Assembly (NCBI GenBank): GCA_900766825.1
Contig: CAAFWU010000052.1
Coordinates: forward strand, 1 to 12,238
Direction: 5' to 3'
From: Bacteroidales bacterium
GTDB lineage: Bacteria; Bacteroidota; Bacteroidia; Bacteroidales; Marinilabiliaceae
DNA: 12,238 nucleotides
Part shown: one piece after another, positions 1 to 9,200 of the stretch
Position numbering within the stretch: the first letter of the stretch is position 1
How the letters are laid out: each line of letters begins with the position of its first letter
Notes under the pieces: generated by a model
The model's database searches: none
The model's input: only the letters and a program-made list of their open reading frames with translations
Told to the model about the DNA's origin: nothing
Program-made: the position numbers and the translations under genes

Positions 1-345
1 CTACGGGTCCGCTTCCCTTTCAGGGAAGCTACTGGGGGGGGCATTGATACCCAGGGTGTTACCCTGGGCTAATGAGACTGAAAGCCTTTCATGCTTTCGG
101 AACTTCTACAGAAGGAATTGATAATACATCTTTGGGTAGATACATAGGGTGTTACCCTGAGCTAAGGAGACAGAAGTCTTTTAGGCTTTCGGGACTTCTA
201 CAGAAGGGATTGATTATACTTCTTTGGGTAGATACTCAGGGTGTTACCATGGGCTAAAGAGACAGAAGCCTTTCAGGCTTTCGGGACTTACCCTTAATTA
301 GTTTATAATAAAGCTATTGAATAGGAAAACACTCGATCCCCTACC
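1..345. repeat. Non-coding region with tandem 92/93-bp hairpin repeat
   Basis: Three copies start with the same gatac word, at 46 (93 bp), 139 (92 bp) and 231 (truncated at about 289). Each copy has the same order of parts: a palindrome around AGGGT-GTT-ACCCT, then GGCTAA-GAGAC, then a small hairpin around AAGCC-TTTC-AGGCTT, then CGGGACTTCTACAGAAGG, an AT-rich spacer and CTTTGGGTA. The first palindrome (50-68) is a perfect 8-bp stem with a GTT loop. Copies 2 and 3 keep a five-pair core or a stem with one mismatch. Positions 1-45 hold another hairpin and a run of eight G. No gene is supported here: unit length alternates between 92 and 93, so an open frame running across the copies changes phase and does not encode a repeated peptide. 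The block lies just past the mfd stop codon. Its function is unknown; it could be a dispersed intergenic repeat family or a 3' transcript structure. Confidence 0.8.
11..29. repeat. Perfect hairpin, 8-bp stem with TTC loop
   Basis: GCTTCCCT and AGGGAAGC are exact reverse complements separated by TTC. The geometry matches the AAGCCT-TTC-AGGCTT hairpin at 266-280 in the third repeat copy, but the stem bases differ. This suggests a diverged copy of the same structural element at the edge of the repeat block. A run of eight G follows at 34-41. Confidence 0.6.
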
Positions 346-3300
346 CTATTTATTTGCCTCTGTTCCTGAGTTGGCAGCATTGTTGGCAGCCAAATCTATG
401 GACATATTGGCAGCTTTGTCCATGTCCACCAGCAAGTTGAGCAAGTCCGCAATGGAGGTCACCTGCTTGAGGGCGAGGCATAGTTTCTCCTTAATTTGCT
501 TGAGGGCAGCCCGGCGAGGATGTTGCTGAATCCACCCTATGAGGGCTGGGAAAATGCTTGATTTGTAGAAGGGCGATGTTTGGTCGGCCACCAAATAGAG
601 CGAAGCCTGACCATTTTTGAGCACCACACGTTCCATGCCGAGGCTCTGGGCAATGTTGCGCGCCTTGACCAGATTGAGCAACTGAAGGGAAGGCTCGGGC
701 AGAGGGCCGAAGCGGTCGACCAGTTGCGAAGCGAAGCGGTCAATGTCCTCGTCGCGGGTGAGGGAGTCGAGTTCCTTATAGAGTCTCATGCGTTCGGATA
801 TGCTGGCAATGTAGGACTCGGGGAAGAGAATCTCCTCGTCGGTTTCCATGGCTGTGTCGGCCACGAACTGAGGCAGGGCATCGTTTTGAGCCGTTTTGTT
901 GGGGTCGTTGAAAACGTCGGCAAACTCCTGAGCCTTTAGTTCGAGAATGGCTTCGGCCAGCACCTTTTGGTAGGTCTCGTAGCCCATGTCGGTTATAAAG
1001 CCCGACTGTTCGGCACCGAGCACATCGCCCGCTCCGCGGATATCGAGGTCCTGCATGGCAATGTTGAAACCCGAGCCGAGGTCGGCAAACTCCTCGATGA
1101 TCTGCAGTCGGCGGCGAGCCTCCTGAGTGAGGGTGGAGAGAGGGGGCGCAAAGAGATAGCAGTAGGCGCGGCGATTGCTTCGGCCCACGCGACCACGCAA
1201 CTGGTGCAACTCGCTGAGACCAAACTGATGGGCGTTATTGATTATTATGGTGTTGGCGTTGGGGATGTCGAGGCCCGACTCTATGATGGTTGTGGCCAGA
1301 AGGACATCGTAGTCGCCATTGATAAAGTCCAGCATAATGCTCTCCAGCTGGGTGCCCTCCATCTGTCCGTGGGCCACCACAGTGCGGACGTCGGGCAGCA
1401 GCTTGGCCAGCACGCGTTGCAGTTCCAGCAGGTGCTCGATGCGGTTGTTGATGACAAAGACCTGTCCGCCACGGGCCACCTCGAAGTTTATGGCGTCGGA
1501 CATGGCCGTCTCGCTAAAGGTCTGCACCTCGGTGATTACGGGCTGACGGTTGGCAGGCGGCGTGGCCAGCACACTGAGGTCGCGCGCCCCCATGAGCGAG
1601 AACTGCAGGGTTCGGGGGATGGGCGTGGCCGAGAGAGTGAGGGTGTCTACGTTGACTTTGAGCTGACGCAGTTTCTCCTTGACGCCCACGCCAAAGCGCT
1701 GCTCCTCGTCGATGATGAGCAGGCCCATGTCTTTGAACTTGACGTCTTTGCCAATGAGCCGATGGGTGCCAATGATGATGTCTACATCGCCCTCCTGAAG
1801 CCTCTTGAGCACAGCACGGACCTCGGATGGCTTGCGGAGTCGGCTGATGTACTCAACCTTGCAGGGGAAGTTCTTGAGTCGCTCGCGGAATGTATTGTAG
1901 TGTTGGAAAGCCAGAACGGTTGTGGGGACCAGAATGGCCACCTGTTTGCTGTCGCACACCGCTTTGAATGCGGCACGCACGGCCAGCTCGGTCTTGCCAA
2001 AACCCACGTCGCCACATACGAGGCGGTCCATGGGGGCGTCGCGCTCCATATCATCCTTGATGGCTTGCGAGGCTTTGCACTGGTCGGGGGTGTCCTCGTA
2101 GAGGAAGGAGGCCTCGAGCTCGTGCTGCATATAGCTGTCGGGCGAGAAAGCAAAACCGACCTCCTCCTTGCGCTGGGCATAGAGAGCAATGAGCTCGCGG
2201 GCAATGTCTTTAACTCTGCTCTTGGCCTTCTCCTTAACCTTGGCCCAATGTGCTGTGCCAAGTCGGCTGACCTTGGGTGGAATGCCATCTTTGCCGCGGT
2301 ATTTAGCAATCTTGTGCATGCTCTGCACGTTGACCAACAGGGTGTCGCCCCCTTGGAAGGTGAGGCGAATGGCCTCATAGCGACGGCCTCCTTGCTCGGT
2401 GGATACCAGACCGCCAAAGACACCAATGCCATGGTCGATGTGCACAACATAGTCGCCCACATTGAGGGCACTGAGTTCCCTAAGGGTTATGCTCTGCTGC
2501 TGCTTGCGGGCCACGTCGTTGCGCAGGGCGTAGCGCTGATAGCGGTCGAAAATCTGGTGGTCGGTGTAGAAACAGAGGCTACGCTCTTTGTCTACAAAAC
2601 CACCATGGAGAGCCAGCTTAAGTTCCTGATACTTAAGCTTTCGCTTACGTTCCGAGAGGATGACTTTAAGCCTCTGAAGCTGACGACTGTTGTCCGATGT
2701 TATGAAGACGCTGTAGCCATCGGCCACCTTGAAGTAAATGTCGTCCTCGAGCAGGTCGAAGTTCTTTTTGAAAATAGGCTGCGGCTGGGTGCGGCACGAA
2801 AGAGGGTCCTCGCCATCCTTTTTGCGGTCCGAGACATCGACCCAAGGATTCTTGAGTTCAGCCATCCACTCGGCCGAGGTGCAAAACTGACTGCGGAGCA
2901 CACGGTTTTGGTCATCGTCGGTGCTCTCGGTCACCGAACTGGTCTGTTGATCCAGCATCTGGAGGGCAAGGTCGTGGTCGAAGAACCAGAGAGCCGTGTT
3001 TTTGTCCAGCGAACGAGCAAAGGGAGCCAAGGAGCCCTGTTTGGTCGAGGCACTGATGTCTGGCACAATGTTGATGCGCTGCACACGCCCCGAGGAGAGC
3101 TGGGTGTCGATGTCGAAGGTTCGCATGGAGTCCACCTCATCGCCAAACGAGAAGTCAACACGCGTAGGTTGGTCGGCCGCAAAGGAGAAGAGGTCCACAA
3201 TGCAGCCACGAACTGAGAACTGACCTGGCTCCGCGACGAAGTCCACCCTCATAAAACCGTACTCCACCAGAGTGTCCACCAAGAAGGAGAGGCTGATCTT

Positions 3301-3768
3301 GTCCCCCACGCAGAGTGTTAGGAAGTCGTTTTTGAGGTTATCGACCGAGGGTACCCTCTCTGCCATGGCGGCAGCATAGGTGACCAGCGTCACCTGCTCG
3401 TCGGTGGCATAGTGACTCAGAGCCTCGGTGCGAAGCTGTACATTCTGAGCATCGTAGCCGTTGGGTTTAGGAGCGTGCCGAAAGGATGAGGGGAGGAAAT
3501 AGACATTGTCGTTGCCCAGCAAACAGCAGAGGTCGTTGTAGACATAGGGAGCATCGTCGCGCTCGGCGCACACCACCACATTGCGCTTCTTGCCACAGGC
3601 AGCCACAAAAAGAGCACGAGCCGACGCCACCAGACCACCAATGCGGAGCACGGGAGTTTGGACATCGTGGGGCGTGGCAAAGGCTTGTTGAATGGCCTGC
3701 ACTCGCTGGTCCTTGGCATAGAGGGATAGAAGTTGCTTACTGGAGTCGGCGTCTGAGTTCTGTGACAT
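346..3768 (-). CDS. mfd: Transcription-repair coupling factor Mfd
   Basis: Mfd is the DNA translocase that removes RNA polymerase stalled at lesions and recruits UvrA to start nucleotide excision repair. The product is 1140 residues, close to the 1148 of E. coli Mfd, so it looks complete. The N-terminal UvrB-like modules fill about 1-400. The RNA-polymerase-interacting CarD-like domain follows at about 434-510 (GDYVVHIDHGIGVFGG). The RecG-like translocase has Walker A GDVGFGKTE at 586-594, the DEEQ box at 687-690, LSATPIPRT at 712-720, TIIESGLDIPNANT at 827-840 and QLRGRVGR at 856-863. The C-terminal regulatory domain extends to the end. The ATG at 3768 is the natural start; no Shine-Dalgarno sequence is visible, as usual in this phylum. 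The stop is TAG at 346-348. A terminator hairpin lies only about 17-25 bases upstream of the start. Key motifs are intact. Confidence 0.97.
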   Translation of the reverse strand: MSQNSDADSSKQLLSLYAKDQRVQAIQQAFATPHDVQTPVLRIGGLVASARALFVAACGKKRNVVVCAERDDAPYVYNDLCCLLGNDNVYFLPSSFRHAPKPNGYDAQNVQLRTEALSHYATDEQVTLVTYAAAMAERVPSVDNLKNDFLTLCVGDKISLSFLVDTLVEYGFMRVDFVAEPGQFSVRGCIVDLFSFAADQPTRVDFSFGDEVDSMRTFDIDTQLSSGRVQRINIVPDISASTKQGSLAPFARSLDKNTALWFFDHDLALQMLDQQTSSVTESTDDDQNRVLRSQFCTSAEWMAELKNPWVDVSDRKKDGEDPLSCRTQPQPIFKKNFDLLEDDIYFKVADGYSVFITSDNSRQLQRLKVILSERKRKLKYQELKLALHGGFVDKERSLCFYTDHQIFDRYQRYALRNDVARKQQQSITLRELSALNVGDYVVHIDHGIGVFGGLVSTEQGGRRYEAIRLTFQGGDTLLVNVQSMHKIAKYRGKDGIPPKVSRLGTAHWAKVKEKAKSRVKDIARELIALYAQRKEEVGFAFSPDSYMQHELEASFLYEDTPDQCKASQAIKDDMERDAPMDRLVCGDVGFGKTELAVRAAFKAVCDSKQVAILVPTTVLAFQHYNTFRERLKNFPCKVEYISRLRKPSEVRAVLKRLQEGDVDIIIGTHRLIGKDVKFKDMGLLIIDEEQRFGVGVKEKLRQLKVNVDTLTLSATPIPRTLQFSLMGARDLSVLATPPANRQPVITEVQTFSETAMSDAINFEVARGGQVFVINNRIEHLLELQRVLAKLLPDVRTVVAHGQMEGTQLESIMLDFINGDYDVLLATTIIESGLDIPNANTIIINNAHQFGLSELHQLRGRVGRSNRRAYCYLFAPPLSTLTQEARRRLQIIEEFADLGSGFNIAMQDLDIRGAGDVLGAEQSGFITDMGYETYQKVLAEAILELKAQEFADVFNDPNKTAQNDALPQFVADTAMETDEEILFPESYIASISERMRLYKELDSLTRDEDIDRFASQLVDRFGPLPEPSLQLLNLVKARNIAQSLGMERVVLKNGQASLYLVADQTSPFYKSSIFPALIGWIQQHPRRAALKQIKEKLCLALKQVTSIADLLNLLVDMDKAANMSIDLAANNAANSGTEANK

Positions 3769-3780
3769 GATGGTGGTGGA

Positions 3781-3823
3781 GTATAAAGAAAAAGGTGCAT
3801 ATCCTTATGGGGGGATATGCACC
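3781..3823 (-). terminator. Rho-independent terminator after the PPIase gene
   Basis: On the minus strand an 11-bp perfect stem (GGTGCATATCC at 3823-3813 with GGATATGCACC at 3804-3794) encloses an 8-base loop and is followed directly by TTTTTCTTTAT. This is a standard intrinsic terminator for transcripts coming from the isomerase gene, whose stop is about 107 bases upstream. The plus-strand side has no T tract, so it should act in one direction. It ends only about 12-17 bases before the mfd ATG. Confidence 0.85.
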
Positions 3824-3930
3824 AATTATATCGAACTGTTACCTATTCACCTCAAGAATGTAATCAATATGGAGTGAAATAGATAAAACCAATTGTTGGG
3901 AGTGGAGCCCCCCGTTGTGTTCTGGATGGA

Positions 3931-5976
3931 TTAATAGAACTTGATGCGGTTGTCTTCAACCTCTACATCAATAACCTGCTGCTGAATGTAGTAGGGGAGG
4001 CTGCGCATCTGAGCCTCGAGAGCTGAAACAACTTGTTCGTCGGTAACCTCCTCGGCATTGCGAGCGTTGACCTGAAGAGCGAAGGCACCGTTGTTGCCCT
4101 GCACGGCAGTGAAGACCTTGCCAGACTCGAGAGAAATGGCTTTGCCAACAACAGCGGGCTCAAGACCTGCGCCAGGCAGAGTGTTGGAAGCGAAAGAGAC
4201 GTTGGAAGCAGAGTCAACCTTTGCGTTGTAGAGCTGAGCAATCTCGTTGAGGCTCTTGCCTTGGGTGGCCTTGGCAACGGCGTCGGCTTTCTTCTCGTTG
4301 CGGAGGATGCGAACAATCTGATCCTTGTAGTCGGCAGCGGGAGCGTAGCCCTTCTCGGTCTCCTTGGTGAGGAGAGCTATGACGATCTGGTCGTCGCAGA
4401 AGAAGAGCTCGGAAACAGAGCCAACTTTGCTATCGAATGCCCAACGAACTATTTCGCGAGCGTGGGCGATGTTGTTGATAGACTGAGCGTTGGAGAGAAT
4501 GTTGCGAGCAACACGCTTAACAACGTTGGAGCTATCAACAGCGGTTTGGAAGGTCTTGGCATCCTTGACGCCAGTTGCGAACTGCTGAGCCTTGGCGTAG
4601 ACCTGCTGCTGAGTGCGGTTGCTGAACTGAACGGTCTTCTCTATGGTTGCGAAGCAATATTTCTTAACCTCGGCGCCACGATCCTGAACGTTGATGATGT
4701 GGTAGCCGAACTGAGTCTGCACCTTGACGATGGCACCCTTGGCGTTGGTGAAGCAAGCCTCGTTGAACTCGGGAACCATACGACCATCAGTGAACCAGTC
4801 GAGGTCGCCACCGTTGAGTGCAGAACCTTGGTCCTTGCTGTACTGACGAGCCACAACGGCAAAGTCGGCACCACCCTTAATGGCTGCCATGAGGCTATCG
4901 GCCAACTTCTCGTCGTCGGGGATGAGGATGTGACGAGCCTTGACAGAGTCGGGGCGCATGGCAACCTCGGTGAGTTTGGAGATCTTGAAGGTCTCGCCCT
5001 CGATGTAGGGACCGCAGATTTCGCCAACCTGAGCGTCCTTTACGAAGGATTGGAGAGCCGAAGAGAGCTGAGCCTCTTTTTGGAACACTTTGTAGGCAGG
5101 GGCCTCAGAGTTCATCTGAGCGAAACGGAAAGCATCGGTCTCAGGGGCTTGGAAGTCAGCCTTGAGGCTCTCGAGTTGCTTGCTTACGTCGGCACGGTCC
5201 TCGTCGGTGGGACGGATGGGGAAGGAAACGTACTCGATGTCGCGAGAGTTATCGACCTTATAGTAATCTTTGTGAGCATTGTAGTAGTCCTTAACCTCGG
5301 AGTCGGAGACAGCGATGGTGCTGTCGGGCAAGGTGGCGTAGCGAACATTGACGAAGCAGATGTCGGCGGTGTTGGCGCGCTTGGCCTTCTCGACCTCAAC
5401 CTGAGCCTTGGTAATGTAGCAGCTCTTCTGGATGAGGGACATATACTTCTCCATAAGGCGGTTGGAGACGAGCGAGGTCTCAACATTCTTCCAATAGAAA
5501 GAGGCCTGAGGATCTTGGTTCTTCTGCTGAAGGAAGTTTACAGCCATGCTGCGATCGTAGGCACCAGTCTGCTGATTAACAAAGAGTTGAGCGAGCATGG
5601 GAGAGATGTGCTCACCAGCAGCCATATCATAGATCTCTTCGGGGGAAACGGCAACGCCAGCATTCTCATAGAGCTTGCCTAAAGCGATTTCGCTAATGAG
5701 CTGACGCCAAACGCCTTCGCGGATTTGGTTTTGCTGCTGCTCAGAGAGAGAGCCCTGAGAGTTCATCTTGGCGAAGGTCTCGGCTTCCTCTATTTTGCGT
5801 TGAAAATCTGGATATTTAACCGACTGTCCGTCGATGACACCTACCGTTTCACGGTCAACGAAAATTGAACTGCCGCTACCGAGCAAGTCGGTCAAGATGA
5901 AGGCCAATAAGGCGACTGCGATGAAGGCTGTGATTACTATAGCCGCCTTATTACGCAGGGTTTGTAGTGCTGCCAT
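3931..5976 (-). CDS. Membrane-anchored parvulin peptidyl-prolyl isomerase, PpiD/SurA-like
   Basis: The 681-residue product is likely a periplasmic folding factor, held in the inner membrane by one N-terminal helix, that catalyses prolyl cis-trans isomerisation in exported proteins. A short basic N-terminus is followed by a hydrophobic span at about 11-31, then a SurA/PpiD-type chaperone region rich in charged helices (about 40-220). A parvulin domain lies at about 345-435 and shows the family signatures VKARHILI, GADFAVVARQYSKD, NGGDLDWF, MVPEFNEA and TQFGYHIINV. Residues 240-345 resemble a diverged parvulin-like unit running straight into the canonical one; that is inference. The length and layout match the roughly 700-residue PpiD-like proteins of Bacteroidales. 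The gene has its own promoter and a leader of about 165 bases, and is closed by the terminator at 3781-3823. I withhold a symbol because ppiD and surA orthology cannot be decided by eye. Confidence 0.9.
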   Translation of the reverse strand: MAALQTLRNKAAIVITAFIAVALLAFILTDLLGSGSSIFVDRETVGVIDGQSVKYPDFQRKIEEAETFAKMNSQGSLSEQQQNQIREGVWRQLISEIALGKLYENAGVAVSPEEIYDMAAGEHISPMLAQLFVNQQTGAYDRSMAVNFLQQKNQDPQASFYWKNVETSLVSNRLMEKYMSLIQKSCYITKAQVEVEKAKRANTADICFVNVRYATLPDSTIAVSDSEVKDYYNAHKDYYKVDNSRDIEYVSFPIRPTDEDRADVSKQLESLKADFQAPETDAFRFAQMNSEAPAYKVFQKEAQLSSALQSFVKDAQVGEICGPYIEGETFKISKLTEVAMRPDSVKARHILIPDDEKLADSLMAAIKGGADFAVVARQYSKDQGSALNGGDLDWFTDGRMVPEFNEACFTNAKGAIVKVQTQFGYHIINVQDRGAEVKKYCFATIEKTVQFSNRTQQQVYAKAQQFATGVKDAKTFQTAVDSSNVVKRVARNILSNAQSINNIAHAREIVRWAFDSKVGSVSELFFCDDQIVIALLTKETEKGYAPAADYKDQIVRILRNEKKADAVAKATQGKSLNEIAQLYNAKVDSASNVSFASNTLPGAGLEPAVVGKAISLESGKVFTAVQGNNGAFALQVNARNAEEVTDEQVVSALEAQMRSLPYYIQQQVIDVEVEDNRIKFY

Positions 5977-6141
5977 TGTTAGATAATAGCTTCTATTTGG
6001 TTAATTCCTTTTGTTTTAAAAAATGTGAGAGTGCGAACCCATACTCAACATAACTGGGGTTGTGGCGGAGCTAGAAGAGCACACAAAGGGCTACCGTTTG
6101 GCACACGCCGAACCCTGAGAGTGAGCGAGGGTTACAAAATC
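5977..6141 (-). promoter_or_regulatory. Structured 5' leader of the PPIase gene
   Basis: Between the inferred transcription start (about 6141) and the isomerase ATG there are about 165 untranslated bases. Read on the minus strand, four segments can pair in sequence. AACCCT (6133-6128) pairs with AGGGTT (6116-6111). That second segment, extended by CGGCG, can instead pair with CGCCACAACCC (6067-6057), giving 4 + 5 pairs around a small internal loop. AACCC (6061-6057) can in turn pair with GGGTT (6040-6036). The pairings exclude one another, as in attenuators and riboswitches. A run of six T follows about 13 bases after the last segment, too far for a classic terminator. I do not recognise a known riboswitch class. 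Confidence 0.4.
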
Positions 6142-6147
6142 AAGGTG

Positions 6148-6179
6148 CGAATATACTCCAATATAGTTTTTTTATCAAA
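6148..6179 (-). promoter_or_regulatory. Bacteroidota-type promoter for the PPIase gene
   Basis: On the minus strand TTTG (6179-6176) is followed after 20 bases by TATATTCG (6155-6148), one base off the TAnnTTTG consensus known for the primary sigma factor of Bacteroidota. Spacing fits the usual 19-20 bases. Transcription would start near 6141. The -33 box lies about 34 bases past the stop codon of the sensor gene, so the isomerase need not depend on read-through from it. Confidence 0.65.
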
Positions 6180-6212
6180 TTTTGCGCCTTAAAAATCTCT
6201 TTTTAGAAAAAG

Positions 6213-9200
6213 TTAGACAATGTGCATGACCATGAGAACGGTCGAGCAGCCATCTTGTCGGTCCATTCGGAAGAGGACGGCTTTGTGTAGAGCAATGATG
6301 TCCGAAATGTCTTGTGGAATGCGCTGTAGCTCAACATCGGAGCCGAAATAGCGGTTGTCGTCCGAAGGGGTGGCTCCGCCCACGGTGACCATAAAGACCA
6401 CCTTGCCAGGCATCTCCTTGCGGCAGCCAGCCCAAATGTTCACAAAACCGTTGTCGGAAGCTGCGGCCAAGGCCGATGTGGCGATGTCGGTAATGACCTT
6501 GCGCATCAGGTTCTCATCGTAGCAAGCAACAACGGTGCCTTCCGATGAGGCGAAAGAGACATTTATGGAGCCACCGACCATGTTGATGATGTTGGTGCTA
6601 TAGGCTCTGACAAGCTGCACAAAGTCGTGGCGTTGCAGAATAAGGTACTGTCGGCTAACGAGTTTTTCATCGGCCTTCTCAGTTGTCATTTTTTGCAGCA
6701 AGCCGCTGGCCGACTCCAGTTTGTCGATGAGCATTTTGGTTCTGAGGACATCCTGCTCCCTCAAATTCTTCTGTTCCACAGCGCGGCGGAGCTGAGACAC
6801 CATGGGGGCTATGGTCTTATAGATGCTTGTGGCGGCGCCAGTGAGAATGTCTCGTCGGATGGAGACCTCGTCGGCATGAGCCATGGCATGGGCTGCCGAC
6901 CTGCCGTGATGCGAGGATATGGCTCCGTTGTTTATGTGAGATCTGAGCACGCGATAGATAATCCAGACGCATAGGGCGAGGAAGAGCACGGCAATGAGGC
7001 TCCAAATCTTGAGGTCGGTCCACCACTCGCCCACCACCTCGACATCGATTTCGGAGAAACGGTAAGTGCTGACACCCTCGGCATTGTAGGCCGAGACGTT
7101 GATGGAATAGGTGCCAGGTTTGAGCTGCGAGAAGAAGATGAAGGGTTGGTTGGTTTTGAACTCCATATGCTCGGTGCCCGAGACACGACAGACGAAGGTG
7201 AGACCGCTGGGCGAGGCGCTGCCTGGCACACAGAAGTCGATGCGGATATTGCGACACGAGTCGGGCAGGGTGATGTCCGAAATCTGGTCGCCATTGACAT
7301 TATAAGATAGGATGCCGTCGACTCTATCTTTGGCTTTGACACGTTCGCCATCGAGGGTGAGGGCGGTGAATATCACGTCGGCCAACTTGACTTCGTGAAC
7401 CACCTCGTGGGGCCTGTAGACATTGATGCCCTTCTCGGCACCGACCCACACGGCACCCGAGTGGACCTGCACAATGGAGCTGCGGCTTATGGAACCGTCC
7501 ATCAGACCGCAGGCTTTGGAGTATGTGGTGCTATGGAAATCGTACTGAGGGAGCTGGTGTTTGGCTTCGGGGCTCTTGTTTTTGTCGGCCACCCGTTGGG
7601 CAACTGGCACGTTGAGGGTGGGAGAGATGATGGTCACATGGCTGGCCGAGGCCACCAGAACGTCATGACGATCGTCCTCGTAGAGGTCGACGGGGGGCTC
7701 GGAGTAGGTCCACTTATTGATTATCTTCCACTCTTCGTCGAGGCGGGCGAAGACCCTAAGACCATCGTCGGCTGCCACCCAGAGGAGACCTCGGCTGTCG
7801 AGTTTGGCGTCCACCACAATATTTGGCGACTCGTCGAGCAGGGCTTGGTTGACGCTTATGCGGACGCCATCAGCTGTGGCAAAATAGACGTTGCGAGGCG
7901 AGACAACCATGGCCCGCGTGCGGGAGAGAGCCGATATGTGGATAATGGTTCGGTCGAAGGCATACTCCTGACACCAGTTATCGTGTCCACTAAGCTTACA
8001 GGTGAGCCTGTTGCCAGCCGAGACCCAGAGCGAGCCCTCGTCGGAGGAGGAGAGCCCCATGACGTCGAGCGAGGCTACGCAAGAGGGCACATTGGGAGTG
8101 TGGGCATAGTAGGTGGTCTTGTCGCCATCGAAGGATATGAGGCCCACGCCCGCAATGGCGCACCAGACCTGACCCGAGGGCATCACGGTGACGTCGTTGA
8201 CCAAACCGTCGGGATGGAAGGGAGCCTGACGAGCCGATAGGTCATCTTCGTTGATAACCCAAAGACCATTGCCATTGGTGCCCACATAGACATCGTTGGA
8301 GCCCGTGGTGGCTATGCAAGATATGTCCACCATGTCGGCACGGGCAGCTTGCGACTGGAGCGATAGTTTTTCGAATTTGAGCGAACGGGGGTCGTAGACC
8401 GAGAAGCCAGCATTGGCATAGCCAACATAGACGGCTTGGTTGACACCCCTACTGGCGGTGAGGCAGGTGCAGAAGTTACTCCTCAGTCCGTTGGGCGACG
8501 ACACATCGCGCCCCACATGGGTCAGAGCACCAGCTTTGCGGTTTGCCACATAGAGACCGTCGGACACCGTGGAGATCCATATGGCACCCTGAACGTCCTC
8601 GGCAATGCCGTTCATGACAATGTGCTTCGATTTGTCGAGATCCAACGAGGTGAGGGATATGGTCCATTTTTTACCAGACTGGGGACGATGCCAAAGGGTG
8701 TCGCCCGTGGCATTGACAGCCCAGAAATCGTTGTGGGAATCGACGTACATGGCATTGGCGCCACCTGCCAAGGGGGACGACATGGATATGGGGCTGGGCG
8801 AGCAACCGTCGGTGGGAGCCACGCAACGGAGCAGTCGGCCCGACTCGAAGAGCACAATGACTCCGCCATGAACCACGGCGAGGGTGGCAATGCGGGAGTA
8901 GTCTGTGGCCACGGGCACATCGTAGGTCTGCCCATGCTGGGTGGTTACAAAAAATCGACCTTTGTCATAGACCCAAACATTTTTGCCATCGTCGATCCAG
9001 AGTCCATCGAGACGAACCGAGGCCCCGACACTGGTCAGGAAATCGTCGGCCCGAGAGAAGGACTCGGTTGAACGGCGGAAGATGAGATAGCCATCTTCGG
9101 AACGAACAACCAGCGTATCGTTGCCAAACTCCTGAACATTGTAGAGAGCCAGAGAGCCAAGACCATCGGCTTGGGTGGAGAATGAGGTGACATTGTTGCC

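Noticed and set aside
72..257. 61-codon plus-strand open frame across the repeats
   Set aside because: The same repeat units are read in different phases in successive copies because unit length is 92/93, so the peptide does not repeat and no family is recognisable.
46..289. Possible CRISPR array
   Set aside because: The whole 92-bp unit is repeated with gradual divergence; there are no short identical repeats separated by unique spacers and no cas genes.
967..3216. 749-codon open frame antisense to mfd
   Set aside because: It lies wholly inside mfd, whose motifs are intact; the translation shows no domain. Long antisense frames arise from the codon bias of the sense gene.
4033..5682. 549-codon open frame antisense to the isomerase gene
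   Set aside because: Same reason: full overlap with a recognisable conserved gene, low-complexity Leu/Gly/Val-rich translation, no start context.
5977..6212. tRNA-like GGGTTCG word in the isomerase leader
   Set aside because: No acceptor stem, anticodon arm or CCA-end context surrounds it.
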